Below, piece by piece: positions 1 to 5,955 of a stretch of 7,034 nt of DNA (position 1 is its first letter; every line of letters begins with the position of its first letter). The notes beneath the pieces are model-generated. The model was not told the origin of the DNA. It saw only the letters and a list, made by a program, of their open reading frames with translations, and did no database searches. The position numbers were made by a program, and so were the translations under genes. This stretch comes from an uncultured Clostridia bacterium (GTDB lineage Bacteria; Bacillota; Clostridia; Christensenellales; Aristaeellaceae): contig CANQGC010000151.1 in the NCBI GenBank assembly GCA_947600345.1, positions 1-7,034 of the forward strand. The letters run 5' to 3'.

Positions 1-23
1 CAAAACACCCCCGTATCGGAATC

Positions 24-47
24 AGTTTGGCTGTAAAGCGCCAAACT
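24..47. repeat. Short inverted repeat (8-bp stem)
   Basis: AGTTTGGC at 24-31 pairs perfectly with GCCAAACT at 40-47 across an 8-nt loop. Neither strand has a clear T-run after the stem, so it is not a convincing intrinsic terminator. It lies beyond the terminator at 66-91, at the left edge of the window. It may belong to the 3' region of an unseen neighbouring gene. Function unknown. Confidence 0.5.
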
Positions 48-65
48 ATTCTCGAACGGAGGCGC

Positions 66-91
66 AAAAGCGCCCGGCATGCGCCGGGCGC
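66..91 (-). terminator. Intrinsic terminator after the metallophosphoesterase-like gene
   Basis: GCGCCCGGC at 70-78 and GCCGGGCGC at 83-91 form a perfect 9-bp GC-rich stem with a 4-nt loop. On the minus strand the stem is followed directly by TTTT (complement of 66-69). It starts 19 nt after the stop codon of the minus-strand gene (stop at 111-113), the usual place for a Rho-independent terminator. The T-run is short, so read-through is possible. Confidence 0.7.
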
Positions 92-110
92 GATGTTCAC
101 TTTTACCGGT

Positions 111-1541
111 CTATTCCTCCAGCATGTTGTCGGGCAGCTTCGCGGTGAGCTTGAGCACCGAGATCTCCGGATCGTTGAACACGCGGAAGGGGAGCACGGG
201 GATGGCGTCGGTGTCGGACAGTCCGTTGGTGATGAACACCTGGCTCTCGCCGATGGAGGACAGCCCGCACACGTCCTCCTGGGCCGGGAACCAGCCGTCG
301 CGGGGCAGCAGCTTGTTCGGCACGTAGAACGCGCCCAGGAAGGGGATCTTCCACATGCCGCCGCAGTAGTGGCCGGAGACCACGAGCTCCGGCTCGAACA
401 GGTAGTTTTCGCCCTGCTGATCGTGGGTGGCGGCGGAGATCAGGAATTCGTCCTCCGGCACCACGTGGGACAGGCCGATCATCAAATCGGTGGGGGAAAT
501 CTCGCGCACGGCGTTGTAGAGCTTCTGGGCCTGCCGGTAGCGATAGCTGGTGAAGGGGAGGGAGTCGTAGTTCGCGTGCAGGCCGGTGACCACGCCGTCC
601 TCCTCCTGCTCCATCTGCTCGCGCCAGTCGTCGCGGTAGGCCACGGCGTCCAGGTTCAGGAAGATGGTGGGGGTGAGCCAGAGCTTCGCCTCGCCGACCT
701 CCACGGCCGTGGGCGCGTCGATGTAGTTCGCGCCCCGGTCGATGGCGCCCAGAATCCAATCCGCCAGTACGATCTCGTCGATGGTGCCCTCGATGTCCCG
801 GGCGGTATCCACGAAGGGCCCCGGGTCGCAGTCGCCGCCGATGAAGTATACGCGGCTGGGGCGGTTGATGCCCTCCAGGAACTCATAGAAGGGTTCCGGG
901 TCGCCGTCCGAGCCCACCATGTCGCCCACGCAGAGGATCATGTCGTAGCCCAGGTTGTCCACCTCGCGGATCAGCGCGCTCTGATGGTCGCCGAAGCGGC
1001 GGCCGTTCAGATCGGACAGCACCAGAATCTGGTAGTCCTCCAGATCCTCGGGAAGGCCCACCACGACCACGGGCTGCTCCACGCTCTCCAGGTTGCCGTT
1101 GCTGATGACGATCACGCCCACCAGCATCACGAACAGCGCCAGCAGAAACAGCGGCCAGAAGCGAATCTCCCGCCCAAACAGCACGAGGGGCTTGAAGAAG
1201 CTGTCCTCGCCGGAGGCGCTCATGATCTCAAACAGGCCCCGGCGATTGTGGAAGCGCTTCTCGGAGAAGAGCTTCTCCTGGCGCTTGCGGGCGCGCTTGC
1301 GCTCGGAGTCGCGCTCCCGGCGCGCCTTCCGCTTCTTCTTGCGCCGCGACAGGCGAAGCGGCACGTCCCCCTCGTCGCCGAGGAGGTCGTATTCGTCCGT
1401 ATACGCGCTGTCCGCCTCGTCCGCCGCGGGCTCCTCCGTCTCCTCCCCGGACTCGGATTGGAGCTCCTTCGCCTCCAATTCCGCTTCCGGTTCGGAGGCG
1501 GCGTGCCTGCCGCGCCTCGGCCTGTTCTCAGTATCCTGCAT
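111..1541 (-). CDS. Membrane-anchored metallophosphoesterase-like protein (YkuE-like) with altered metal-site motifs
   Basis: A 476-residue protein. An acidic N-terminal stretch (about 16-59) is followed by a very basic Lys/Arg-rich segment (about 66-90), a single membrane helix (about 128-147) and a C-terminal calcineurin-like phosphoesterase domain (about 160-476). The basic segment before the helix predicts N-terminus inside, catalytic domain outside. The family motif order is intact: SDLN at 176-179, GD at 206-207, GGDCD at 235-239, SH at 358-359 and GHYC at 390-393, followed by GGMWKIPFLGAFY-type residues as in YkuE-like proteins. The usual motifs are DxH, GD, GNHD, H and GHxH, so several ligands are changed (His to Asn, Asn to Asp, His to Cys twice). 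It may be inactive or use another metal; substrate unknown. The chosen start has AAAGGAAG six bases upstream. A second ATG at 1586 (491 residues) follows AGGGG and remains possible. Confidence 0.88.
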   Translation of the reverse strand: MQDTENRPRRGRHAASEPEAELEAKELQSESGEETEEPAADEADSAYTDEYDLLGDEGDVPLRLSRRKKKRKARRERDSERKRARKRQEKLFSEKRFHNRRGLFEIMSASGEDSFFKPLVLFGREIRFWPLFLLALFVMLVGVIVISNGNLESVEQPVVVVGLPEDLEDYQILVLSDLNGRRFGDHQSALIREVDNLGYDMILCVGDMVGSDGDPEPFYEFLEGINRPSRVYFIGGDCDPGPFVDTARDIEGTIDEIVLADWILGAIDRGANYIDAPTAVEVGEAKLWLTPTIFLNLDAVAYRDDWREQMEQEEDGVVTGLHANYDSLPFTSYRYRQAQKLYNAVREISPTDLMIGLSHVVPEDEFLISAATHDQQGENYLFEPELVVSGHYCGGMWKIPFLGAFYVPNKLLPRDGWFPAQEDVCGLSSIGESQVFITNGLSDTDAIPVLPFRVFNDPEISVLKLTAKLPDNMLEE

Positions 1542-1560
1542 CCATATCTTCCTTTGGCAC

Positions 1561-1594
1561 GGGGCGTTATGCAGAATCCTTTGCATATTGCCCC
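1561..1594 (-). promoter_or_regulatory. Leader hairpin upstream of the metallophosphoesterase-like gene
   Basis: Two nested arms pair here: GGGGC at 1561-1565 with GCCCC at 1590-1594, and TATGCA at 1568-1573 with TGCATA at 1582-1587. They are separated by a 2x2 internal mismatch and closed by an 8-nt loop. The element lies in the predicted mRNA leader, between the -10 box (1614-1619) and the Shine-Dalgarno of the start at 1541. In the transcript its first arm (complement of 1590-1594) overlaps the Shine-Dalgarno of the alternative start at 1586, so folding would hide that start and leave the 1541 site open. A regulatory role is inference. Confidence 0.45.
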
Positions 1595-1613
1595 TACATA
1601 TCCATTCTATTCT

Positions 1614-1642
1614 ATTATAAAACGAAATCTTCAATCTGGCAA
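1614..1642 (-). promoter_or_regulatory. Sigma-70/A-type promoter for the metallophosphoesterase-like gene
   Basis: On the minus strand, TTGCCA (1637-1642, 5 of 6 to TTGACA) is separated by exactly 17 bp from a perfect TATAAT (1614-1619). Transcription would begin near 1607, giving a leader of about 65 nt before the start at 1541. Its -35 box occupies the same six bases as the -35 position of the radA promoter. Confidence 0.75.
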
Positions 1643-1665
1643 GATTCGCGAAGGTATGATATAAT
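1637..1665 (+). promoter_or_regulatory. Extended -10 promoter for radA
   Basis: A perfect TATAAT at 1660-1665 is preceded by TG one base upstream (TGATATAAT), an extended -10. The -35 position 17 bp upstream reads TGGCAA (1637-1642), a weak match, which the extended -10 would offset. Predicted transcription start is near 1672, about 25 nt before the radA start at 1697. The in-frame ATG at 1664 lies inside this -10 box, so it cannot be the translation start from this promoter. An inverted repeat AATCTT-N9-AAGATT (1626-1631/1641-1646) spans the shared -35. Confidence 0.75.
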
Positions 1666-1696
1666 GAATTCAATTGGAATATTGGGGGAAGAAAAG

Positions 1697-3076
1697 ATGG
1701 CGAAGAGCAAAACGATATTCGTGTGCAGCGAGTGCGGGTATGAGACCGCGCGCTGGCTGGGCAGGTGCCCGGACTGCGGAAGCTGGAACACGCTGACCGA
1801 GCAGGCGGCGAAGAGCGAAACGGTGCTCGCGGAAAAGAAGCTCAAGCGCGCGCCCGGCAGCGACGCTGAGGCGCTGCGCATCGACCAGATCCCCGACGAC
1901 GCCCTCGAGCGCCTGCCCAGCGGCATCGGCGAGCTCGACCGCGTGCTGGGCGGCGGCATCGTCGAGGGGTCGTTTGTACTGGTGGGCGGCGACCCGGGCA
2001 TCGGCAAGAGCACGCTGCTGACCCAGGTCTGCGCGAACCTCTCCCGGGAGGGCGCGAGCGTGCTCTACGTCTCCGGCGAGGAGTCCGCGCGCCAGATCAA
2101 GCTGCGCGCCAATCGCCTGGGGGCCAGCGCTTCCGGCTTCTACGTGCTCTCCGAAAACGATCTGAACACGGTGGAGAAGCGCATGGAGCAGCTGAGCCCC
2201 ACGGTCATGGTGATCGACTCCATCCAGACCATGTACCTGCCGGAGCTCTCCAGCGCGCCGGGCAGCGTGTCCCAGGTGCGCGAGTGCGCGTCTCGGCTGA
2301 TGCGGCTGGCGAAGGTCGGCGGCTGCTCGGTGTTCCTGGTGGGGCACGTGACGAAGGAGGGCTCCATCGCCGGGCCGCGGGTGCTCGAGCATATGGTGGA
2401 CGCGGTGCTCTACTTCGAGGGCGACCGCCAGCACCAGTATCGGCTGCTGCGCGCCGTCAAGAACCGCTTTGGCTCGGTCAACGAGCTGGGCATGTTCGAG
2501 ATGACCGGCGAGGGCATGGTGGAGGTGCTGGGCGCCAGCGAGGCGCTGCTCTCCGAGCGCGCCCACAACGCCAGCGGCTCGGCCATCATGTGCGCCATCG
2601 AGGGCTCCCGGCCGCTGCTGACCGACGTGCAGGCGCTGGTGGCGACCACGGTGTTCGGCAATCCCCGGCGCATGGCCAGCGGCGTGGACCAGGGCAGGCT
2701 CGCGCTGCTGTTGGCGGTGCTCGAGAAGCGCGCCGGCATGCGGCTCTACGATAAGGACGTCTACATCAACATCGCGGGCGGCATGTCGCTGACGGAGCCC
2801 GCGGCGGATCTGGCGCTCTGCGCGGCGGTGGCCTCGTCCTTCCGCAACAAGCCCACCAGCGCGAGCTGGGCGGTGATGGGGGAGGTTGGCCTCGCCGGCG
2901 AGGTGCGCGCCGTGCCCCAGGCGGAGCGAAGAATCGCCGAGTGCTTGCGGCTGGGCTTCGACCACGTGCTGCTGCCCAAGTCCAACCTGCGCCGCCTGAC
3001 CGCCCCCGAGGGCATGACGCTCGTCGGCGTGGATACGGTCTCCCAGGCCGTGGGCGAACTGGGGCTGTTCGACTGA
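1697..3076 (+). CDS. radA: DNA repair protein RadA
   Basis: RadA is a RecA-like ATPase that processes branched recombination intermediates and drives branch migration during homologous-recombination repair in the cytoplasm. The 459-residue length is normal for the family. Visible parts in order: an N-terminal four-Cys zinc finger (C10, C13, C24, C27); the RecA-like ATPase core with Walker A GDPGIGKS at 98-105 and Walker B VMVID at 170-174; the RadA signature KNRFG at 255-259; and a C-terminal Lon-protease-like domain from about 290, where no Lon-type GPSAG catalytic motif is visible. The start at 1697 is chosen because GGGGGAAG lies just upstream and the earlier ATG at 1664 is inside the promoter. 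No terminator is seen before the next gene, 53 nt downstream, so the two are probably co-transcribed. Confidence 0.97.
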   Translation: MAKSKTIFVCSECGYETARWLGRCPDCGSWNTLTEQAAKSETVLAEKKLKRAPGSDAEALRIDQIPDDALERLPSGIGELDRVLGGGIVEGSFVLVGGDPGIGKSTLLTQVCANLSREGASVLYVSGEESARQIKLRANRLGASASGFYVLSENDLNTVEKRMEQLSPTVMVIDSIQTMYLPELSSAPGSVSQVRECASRLMRLAKVGGCSVFLVGHVTKEGSIAGPRVLEHMVDAVLYFEGDRQHQYRLLRAVKNRFGSVNELGMFEMTGEGMVEVLGASEALLSERAHNASGSAIMCAIEGSRPLLTDVQALVATTVFGNPRRMASGVDQGRLALLLAVLEKRAGMRLYDKDVYINIAGGMSLTEPAADLALCAAVASSFRNKPTSASWAVMGEVGLAGEVRAVPQAERRIAECLRLGFDHVLLPKSNLRRLTAPEGMTLVGVDTVSQAVGELGLFD

Positions 3077-3093
3077 TTGAGCGATTAAGCCAG

Positions 3094-3144
3094 GAAGTTT
3101 CGGCGCATACTATCCCGCGAGGTGATATTATGAACCGAAACTTC
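3094..3144 (+). promoter_or_regulatory. Inverted repeat enclosing the RBS and start codon of the SpoIID-like gene
   Basis: GAAGTTTCGG at 3094-3103 is perfectly complementary to CCGAAACTTC at 3135-3144. The 31-nt interval holds the Shine-Dalgarno GAGGTG (3119-3124) and the ATG at 3130. In a transcript reading through from radA this would form a 10-bp stem presenting the whole initiation site in the loop. The right arm is also coding sequence (codons 2-5). It could be a translation-control structure or a DNA operator; the role is unproven. Confidence 0.55.
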
Positions 3145-4089
3145 TATTCCTTTCAGCGCTCCATGCTGGGCCTGCTGCTGGCGACGCTGCTGGCGCTGAC
3201 GGGCTGCATGTCCGACGGAAGGGCGGACGTGCCCGAAGTCCCGGACCGACTGAGTCGCAACGAGGACGGCGTGCCGGTGCTGGAGGTCTACGACGTGGAC
3301 AGCGAATCCGTGGATGAGATGGACGTGGAGACCTACGTCATGGGCGTGGTCGGCGGCGAGATGCGCAATAGCTGGCCCATCGAGGCGCTGAAGGCCCAGG
3401 CGATCCTGGCGCGAACCTTTACGATGAAGTTCGTGGACAGCAAGAAGTCCGCCCACGAGGGCGCGGACATCTCCACCGACATCAACGAGGCCCAGGCCTA
3501 CGACGCGGATAACATCAACGACCGCGTGCGCGAGGCCGTGAACGAGACCCGGGGCATGGTGATGAGCGCGGACGGCGAGTTCCCCTACGCCTGGTTCCAC
3601 GCCCACTCGGGCGGCGTGACGGAGCTTCCCACCAAGGCGCTGGAGTACAGCGAGGACCCGGATTACCTGAGCGTGGTGCAGTCCGACGAGCCGGAGGACG
3701 CCCCCGACGAGGTCAAGCACTGGACGGCGGAGTTCACGCTGGATGAGGTGCGCCAGGCGTGCATCGACGCGGGCGTGCAGGTGGGCGAGATCAAAAGCTT
3801 CGCCATCGGCGAGCGCGGGGAGTCCGGGCGCGCGGTGACCTTCCTGGTCAACGGCCACGAGGTGTCGGCCCCGGCGTTCCGCTTGCAGATCGGCGCGTCG
3901 AAGCTGAAGAGCACGCTGATCGAGTCCATCGAGCTGACGGCGGAGGGCGTGCGCTTCACCGGCCGCGGCTTCGGCCACGGCGTGGGCATGTCCCAGTGGG
4001 GCGCCTACGGCATGGCCAAGGACGGCGCCAGCGCCGAGGAGATCATTCAACACTACTACACCGGCGTAGAGCTCGTAGAGCTCTGGTAG
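3130..4089 (+). CDS. SpoIID/LytB-domain lipoprotein (putative peptidoglycan lytic transglycosylase)
   Basis: A 319-residue exported protein. The N-terminus is a lipoprotein signal peptide with lipobox LTGC, so Cys26 is the predicted lipidated residue on the outer face of the membrane. The SpoIID domain spans about 50-319. It opens with a YVMGVVGGEM block whose Glu77 matches the catalytic Glu of the family, continues SWPIEALKAQAILART (81-96), and ends with the hallmark GRGFGHGVGMSQWGAYGMA (278-296) and a QHYYTGVEL tail. Known SpoIID proteins cleave glycan strands lacking stem peptides during engulfment in spore formers. Related LytB-domain proteins exist outside sporulation, so sporulation cannot be concluded. 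B. subtilis SpoIID is anchored by a membrane helix; here a lipid anchor is predicted. The FHAHSGG loop lacks the Cys that zinc-binding homologues carry there. Start: GAGGTG five bases upstream of ATG; longer in-frame starts run back into radA. Confidence 0.92.
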   Translation: MNRNFYSFQRSMLGLLLATLLALTGCMSDGRADVPEVPDRLSRNEDGVPVLEVYDVDSESVDEMDVETYVMGVVGGEMRNSWPIEALKAQAILARTFTMKFVDSKKSAHEGADISTDINEAQAYDADNINDRVREAVNETRGMVMSADGEFPYAWFHAHSGGVTELPTKALEYSEDPDYLSVVQSDEPEDAPDEVKHWTAEFTLDEVRQACIDAGVQVGEIKSFAIGERGESGRAVTFLVNGHEVSAPAFRLQIGASKLKSTLIESIELTAEGVRFTGRGFGHGVGMSQWGAYGMAKDGASAEEIIQHYYTGVELVELW

Positions 4090-4294
4090 CCCCAGAAGGG
4101 AGAATCCAAGGAACCTCAGGTTCCTTGAAGGTTGGAAACCCAAGGGGTTTCCAAGTCTGCCCGAAGGGCAGACCGCGACGGTTCAAATCAAAGATTTGAA
4201 GCGCCGCGCCGCCTGGAATTCTTAAGGGACAGAGTCCCTTAAGCAGGTCCGGGCAGCGCCCGAATCGGGTCTGGGCGGAGCCCAGCGTCACCCC

Positions 4295-4364
4295 GGCGGC
4301 CCGCGCCCAATCCAGCGCCGGTCAATGCGAACAATCGCCCCATCGCCCCCAATCGCGGGCCGCC
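4295..4364 (+). repeat. Core long-armed stem of repeat copy A with conserved loop
   Basis: GGCGGCCCGCG (4295-4305) pairs perfectly with CGCGGGCCGCC (4354-4364) around a 48-nt loop. The loop carries CCGGTCAATGCGAACAA at 4318-4334 and CCATCG at 4340-4345. The same arrangement occurs in copy B, where arms are longer and the loop keeps CCGGCAATGCGAACAA. Conservation of an unpaired loop word between copies suggests that the element is recognised through it, as RNA or as extruded DNA. Confidence 0.65.
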
Positions 4365-4373
4365 CGAGGCGAG

Positions 4374-4409
4374 CTTTGGCCCGGAAAGCTTTCGCTTTCC
4401 GGGCCAAAG
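4374..4409. repeat. 16-bp perfect hairpin inside repeat copy A
   Basis: The arm at 4374-4389 (beginning CTTTGGCCCGG) is perfectly complementary to 4394-4409 around a 4-nt loop. This is the longest uninterrupted stem in the window. Copy B has a hairpin with a different sequence in the same slot (6233-6240/6245-6252). No T-run follows on the plus strand. Whether it terminates transcription is not clear. Confidence 0.75.
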
Positions 4410-4473
4410 GAGCAACCGCACCCTCCGCCAAGCCCACCCACCGCCACCATATCAAAATAACAATCTCTTCTTC

Positions 4474-4491
4474 GACGAGCCGCGGCTCGTC
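4474..4491. promoter_or_regulatory. 18-bp perfect palindrome just upstream of the binding-protein promoter
   Basis: GACGAGCC-GC-GGCTCGTC is a perfect palindrome ending two bases before the -35 box at 4494. It could be an operator for the downstream operon. It could also be an upstream terminator stem, since CGTTGTTTT follows. It lies outside the region shared by the two repeat copies. Confidence 0.5.
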
Positions 4492-4493
4492 CG

Positions 4494-4522
4494 TTGTTTT
4501 CTTCCTCCCGCTGTGCTATAAT
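4494..4522 (+). promoter_or_regulatory. Promoter of the binding lipoprotein-rnhA operon
   Basis: A perfect TATAAT at 4517-4522 with TG at 4514-4515 (extended -10) is preceded, 17 bp away, by TTGTTT at 4494-4499. Predicted transcription start is near 4529, giving a leader of about 30 nt that contains an 8-bp palindrome TTGATCAA (4534-4541) and the GGAGGA ribosome site (4547-4552). Confidence 0.75.
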
Positions 4523-4558
4523 CAAGGGGTGTATTGATCAATTCACGGAGGACGGATC

Positions 4559-5512
4559 ATGCGGCGATTTCGGAAGTTTTGCGCGCTCCTGCTGTTCGCG
4601 TGCCTGTTAGCTCCGGCGCTGGCAGGCTGCGGCGCGAAGGAGGACGAGCGCGAGGAGGTGCAGGCGCTGAACATCTACGCCAGCTTCTATCCGATCTACG
4701 CCGTCGCGTCGATGGTTTCCGACGGCGTGCCCGACCTGACGCTCCACCAGCTCGTCCAGCCCCAGGACGGCTGCCTGCGCGCATATTCGCTGTCCGACTG
4801 GGACGCGGCGCTGCTGGCGTCCGCCGACGCGCTGATCGTCATGGGCGGCGGCCTGGAGAGCTTCGCATCCGCGCTGGCGGCCAACGAGGGCAGGCTGGCG
4901 CTGGCGCAGCTCGGCACGAACATGGAGCTCACGGAGGTCGAGGCCGAGAACGCCGATCCGGAGGGCACGCCCCACTGGGTGGGCGCGAATCCCCACGCCT
5001 ACCTGTCCGTCGACGGCGGAATCGAGCTCGCGGAGCGCGCGGCGCACAGCCTGGCGGCGCTGGACCCGCGCTATGAGGCGCAGTATCTGGAGAACTTGGA
5101 GCGCGCAAAGGAACAGCTGTCGGGACTGAAAGCCGCGATTGCGGCGGAGACCGCCGGCTTGAAGGGCGCAAAGGGCGCGGTGCTCAACGAGGCGCTGGTC
5201 TACGCCGCCGGCGACTACGGCCTGGACGCGCTCTACTGGGCGCGCGAGAGCGGCGAATCCATGGAGGATGGCTCCCTTCAGGAGCTTCTGGACGCGCTCG
5301 ATGAGGGAAATATCCGCCTGGTTTTGATCGAGCGCCAGGCACCGCAGTCGCTCGTGGAGGCGCTGGAGGCGGCCGGACTGGCCGTCGCGAAGCTGGACGT
5401 GCTCTCGACCCACCGCGCGGACGAGGGCGCGCAGGCCTATCTCGACGCGCTGCGAGGCAACGCCGAAGCCGTGCGCCGGGCCTATGAGGGCATTTCCGAG
5501 GAGGAGCAATGA
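4559..5512 (+). CDS. TroA/ZnuA-like metal ABC transporter substrate-binding lipoprotein, atypical ligand set
   Basis: A 317-residue lipoprotein: signal peptide with lipobox LAGC, Cys24 predicted lipidated. The mature part follows the cluster A-I (TroA/ZnuA) fold pattern: YPIYAVASMVSDG near 44-56, GGGLESF at 97-102, NPHAYLSVDG at 144-153, a long charged helix about 170-200 and the C-terminal lobe to 317. Such proteins deliver zinc or manganese to an ABC permease. The usual first His (in PHxYEPT) is absent; the site reads PQDGCLRAYSLSD (68-80) with Cys72. The second (His146) is present. The third, normally His in an SHDAF-type motif, reads LNEAL (Asn210, Glu211). Asp280 in LDVL fits the fourth. 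The ligand may therefore differ. No ATPase or permease gene is adjacent. GGAGGA lies six bases before ATG. It overlaps rnhA by ATGA. Confidence 0.85.
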   Translation: MRRFRKFCALLLFACLLAPALAGCGAKEDEREEVQALNIYASFYPIYAVASMVSDGVPDLTLHQLVQPQDGCLRAYSLSDWDAALLASADALIVMGGGLESFASALAANEGRLALAQLGTNMELTEVEAENADPEGTPHWVGANPHAYLSVDGGIELAERAAHSLAALDPRYEAQYLENLERAKEQLSGLKAAIAAETAGLKGAKGAVLNEALVYAAGDYGLDALYWARESGESMEDGSLQELLDALDEGNIRLVLIERQAPQSLVEALEAAGLAVAKLDVLSTHRADEGAQAYLDALRGNAEAVRRAYEGISEEEQ

Positions 5513-5955
5513 AGAAGGTCACCATCTACACCGACGGCGCGTGCTCGGGCAACCCCGGCCCGGGCGGCTGGGGCGCGATACTGATCTACAAGGAGTCGAA
5601 GCTCGAGCTCTCCGGCTACGCGGAGCACACCACCAACAACCGCATGGAGCTGCGCGCGCCCATCGAGGCGCTGTCGCGGCTCAAGGAGCCCTGCGAGGTG
5701 GACCTCTACTCGGACAGCAGCTACCTGGTCAACGCCTTCGTCAAGGACTGGCTGGGAAGCTGGCTCAAGAGCGGCTGGAAGAAGTCCGACAAGAAGCCCG
5801 TGGAGAACCAGGACCTCTGGGAGGAGCTATTGAAACTGGCGGCCGTCCACAAGATCGCCTGGCACAAGGTCAAGGGCCACGCGTCGAACGAGCTCAACAA
5901 CCGCTGCGACGAGCTGGCGACGGGGGAGATTAAGCGGAGGAGCGGAAAGGCGTGA
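5509..5955 (+). CDS. rnhA: Ribonuclease HI
   Basis: RNase HI degrades the RNA strand of RNA:DNA hybrids, removing primers and R-loops in the cytoplasm. The 148-residue protein is a single catalytic domain of the usual bacterial size, without an N-terminal hybrid-binding domain. The four carboxylates are present: Asp9 in YTDGACSGNPGPGGWG, Glu47 in NNRMEL, Asp69 in YSDSSYLVNA and Asp134 in NNRCDELA. The conserved His124 in KVKGH is also there, as is the basic Trp-rich segment (GSWLKSGWKK, about 83-92). The start codon overlaps the preceding stop (ATGA), and the site GAGGAGGAG sits inside the end of the upstream gene, so translation is probably coupled. Transcription comes from the 4494 promoter. 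Confidence 0.97.
   Translation: MKKVTIYTDGACSGNPGPGGWGAILIYKESKLELSGYAEHTTNNRMELRAPIEALSRLKEPCEVDLYSDSSYLVNAFVKDWLGSWLKSGWKKSDKKPVENQDLWEELLKLAAVHKIAWHKVKGHASNELNNRCDELATGEIKRRSGKA

Larger units (their letters stand above)
4094..4458 (+). repeat. Hairpin-train intergenic repeat, copy A
   Basis: This stretch has no credible gene and consists of consecutive palindromes. Stems (arms): 4107-4116/4118-4127; 4132-4141/4145-4154; 4155-4162/4166-4173; 4182-4189/4193-4200; 4221-4230/4234-4243; 4271-4276/4280-4285; 4295-4305/4354-4364 (48-nt loop); 4374-4389/4394-4409. Many close with 3-nt loops. A related copy lies inverted at 6209-6434. The first 34 bases (4094-4127) match 6401-6434 perfectly in reverse complement. 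Further shared words are CAGGTC, GGGCAGCGCCC, the core stem, CAATGCGAACAA and a tail CGCCACCATATCAAA (4442-4456). Copy A has at least three extra hairpins compared with copy B. It starts four bases after the stop of the SpoIID-like gene. No T-run follows the stems. Confidence 0.85.

Noticed and set aside
27..1664. Long plus-strand open frame opposite the metallophosphoesterase-like gene
   Set aside because: Its low-complexity, His/Val/Gly/Leu-rich translation is typical of an antisense shadow of a GC-rich gene. The minus-strand frame has clear domain motifs, a promoter and a terminator.
1670..2965. Minus-strand open frame opposite radA, and similar ones at 3085-4143 and 4607-5509
   Set aside because: Each lies inside a well-recognised plus-strand gene and has His/Arg/Ala-rich shadow composition with no domain motif.
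3106..3113. CATACTAT resembling a sporulation sigma-E -10 box upstream of the SpoIID-like gene
   Set aside because: No matching -35 at the right distance, and transcription would begin on the Shine-Dalgarno itself.
4107..4243. CRISPR array or integron attC cluster
   Set aside because: The palindromes differ in sequence and are not identical direct repeats with regular spacers, and no attC core sites or cassette genes are visible.
4325..4537. Small plus-strand frames in the intergenic repeats (4325-4537 and 6191-6412)
   Set aside because: They run through hairpins shared by the repeat copies, lack good ribosome sites and have low-complexity Arg/Pro/Ala-rich products. The first also spans the promoter at 4494-4522.
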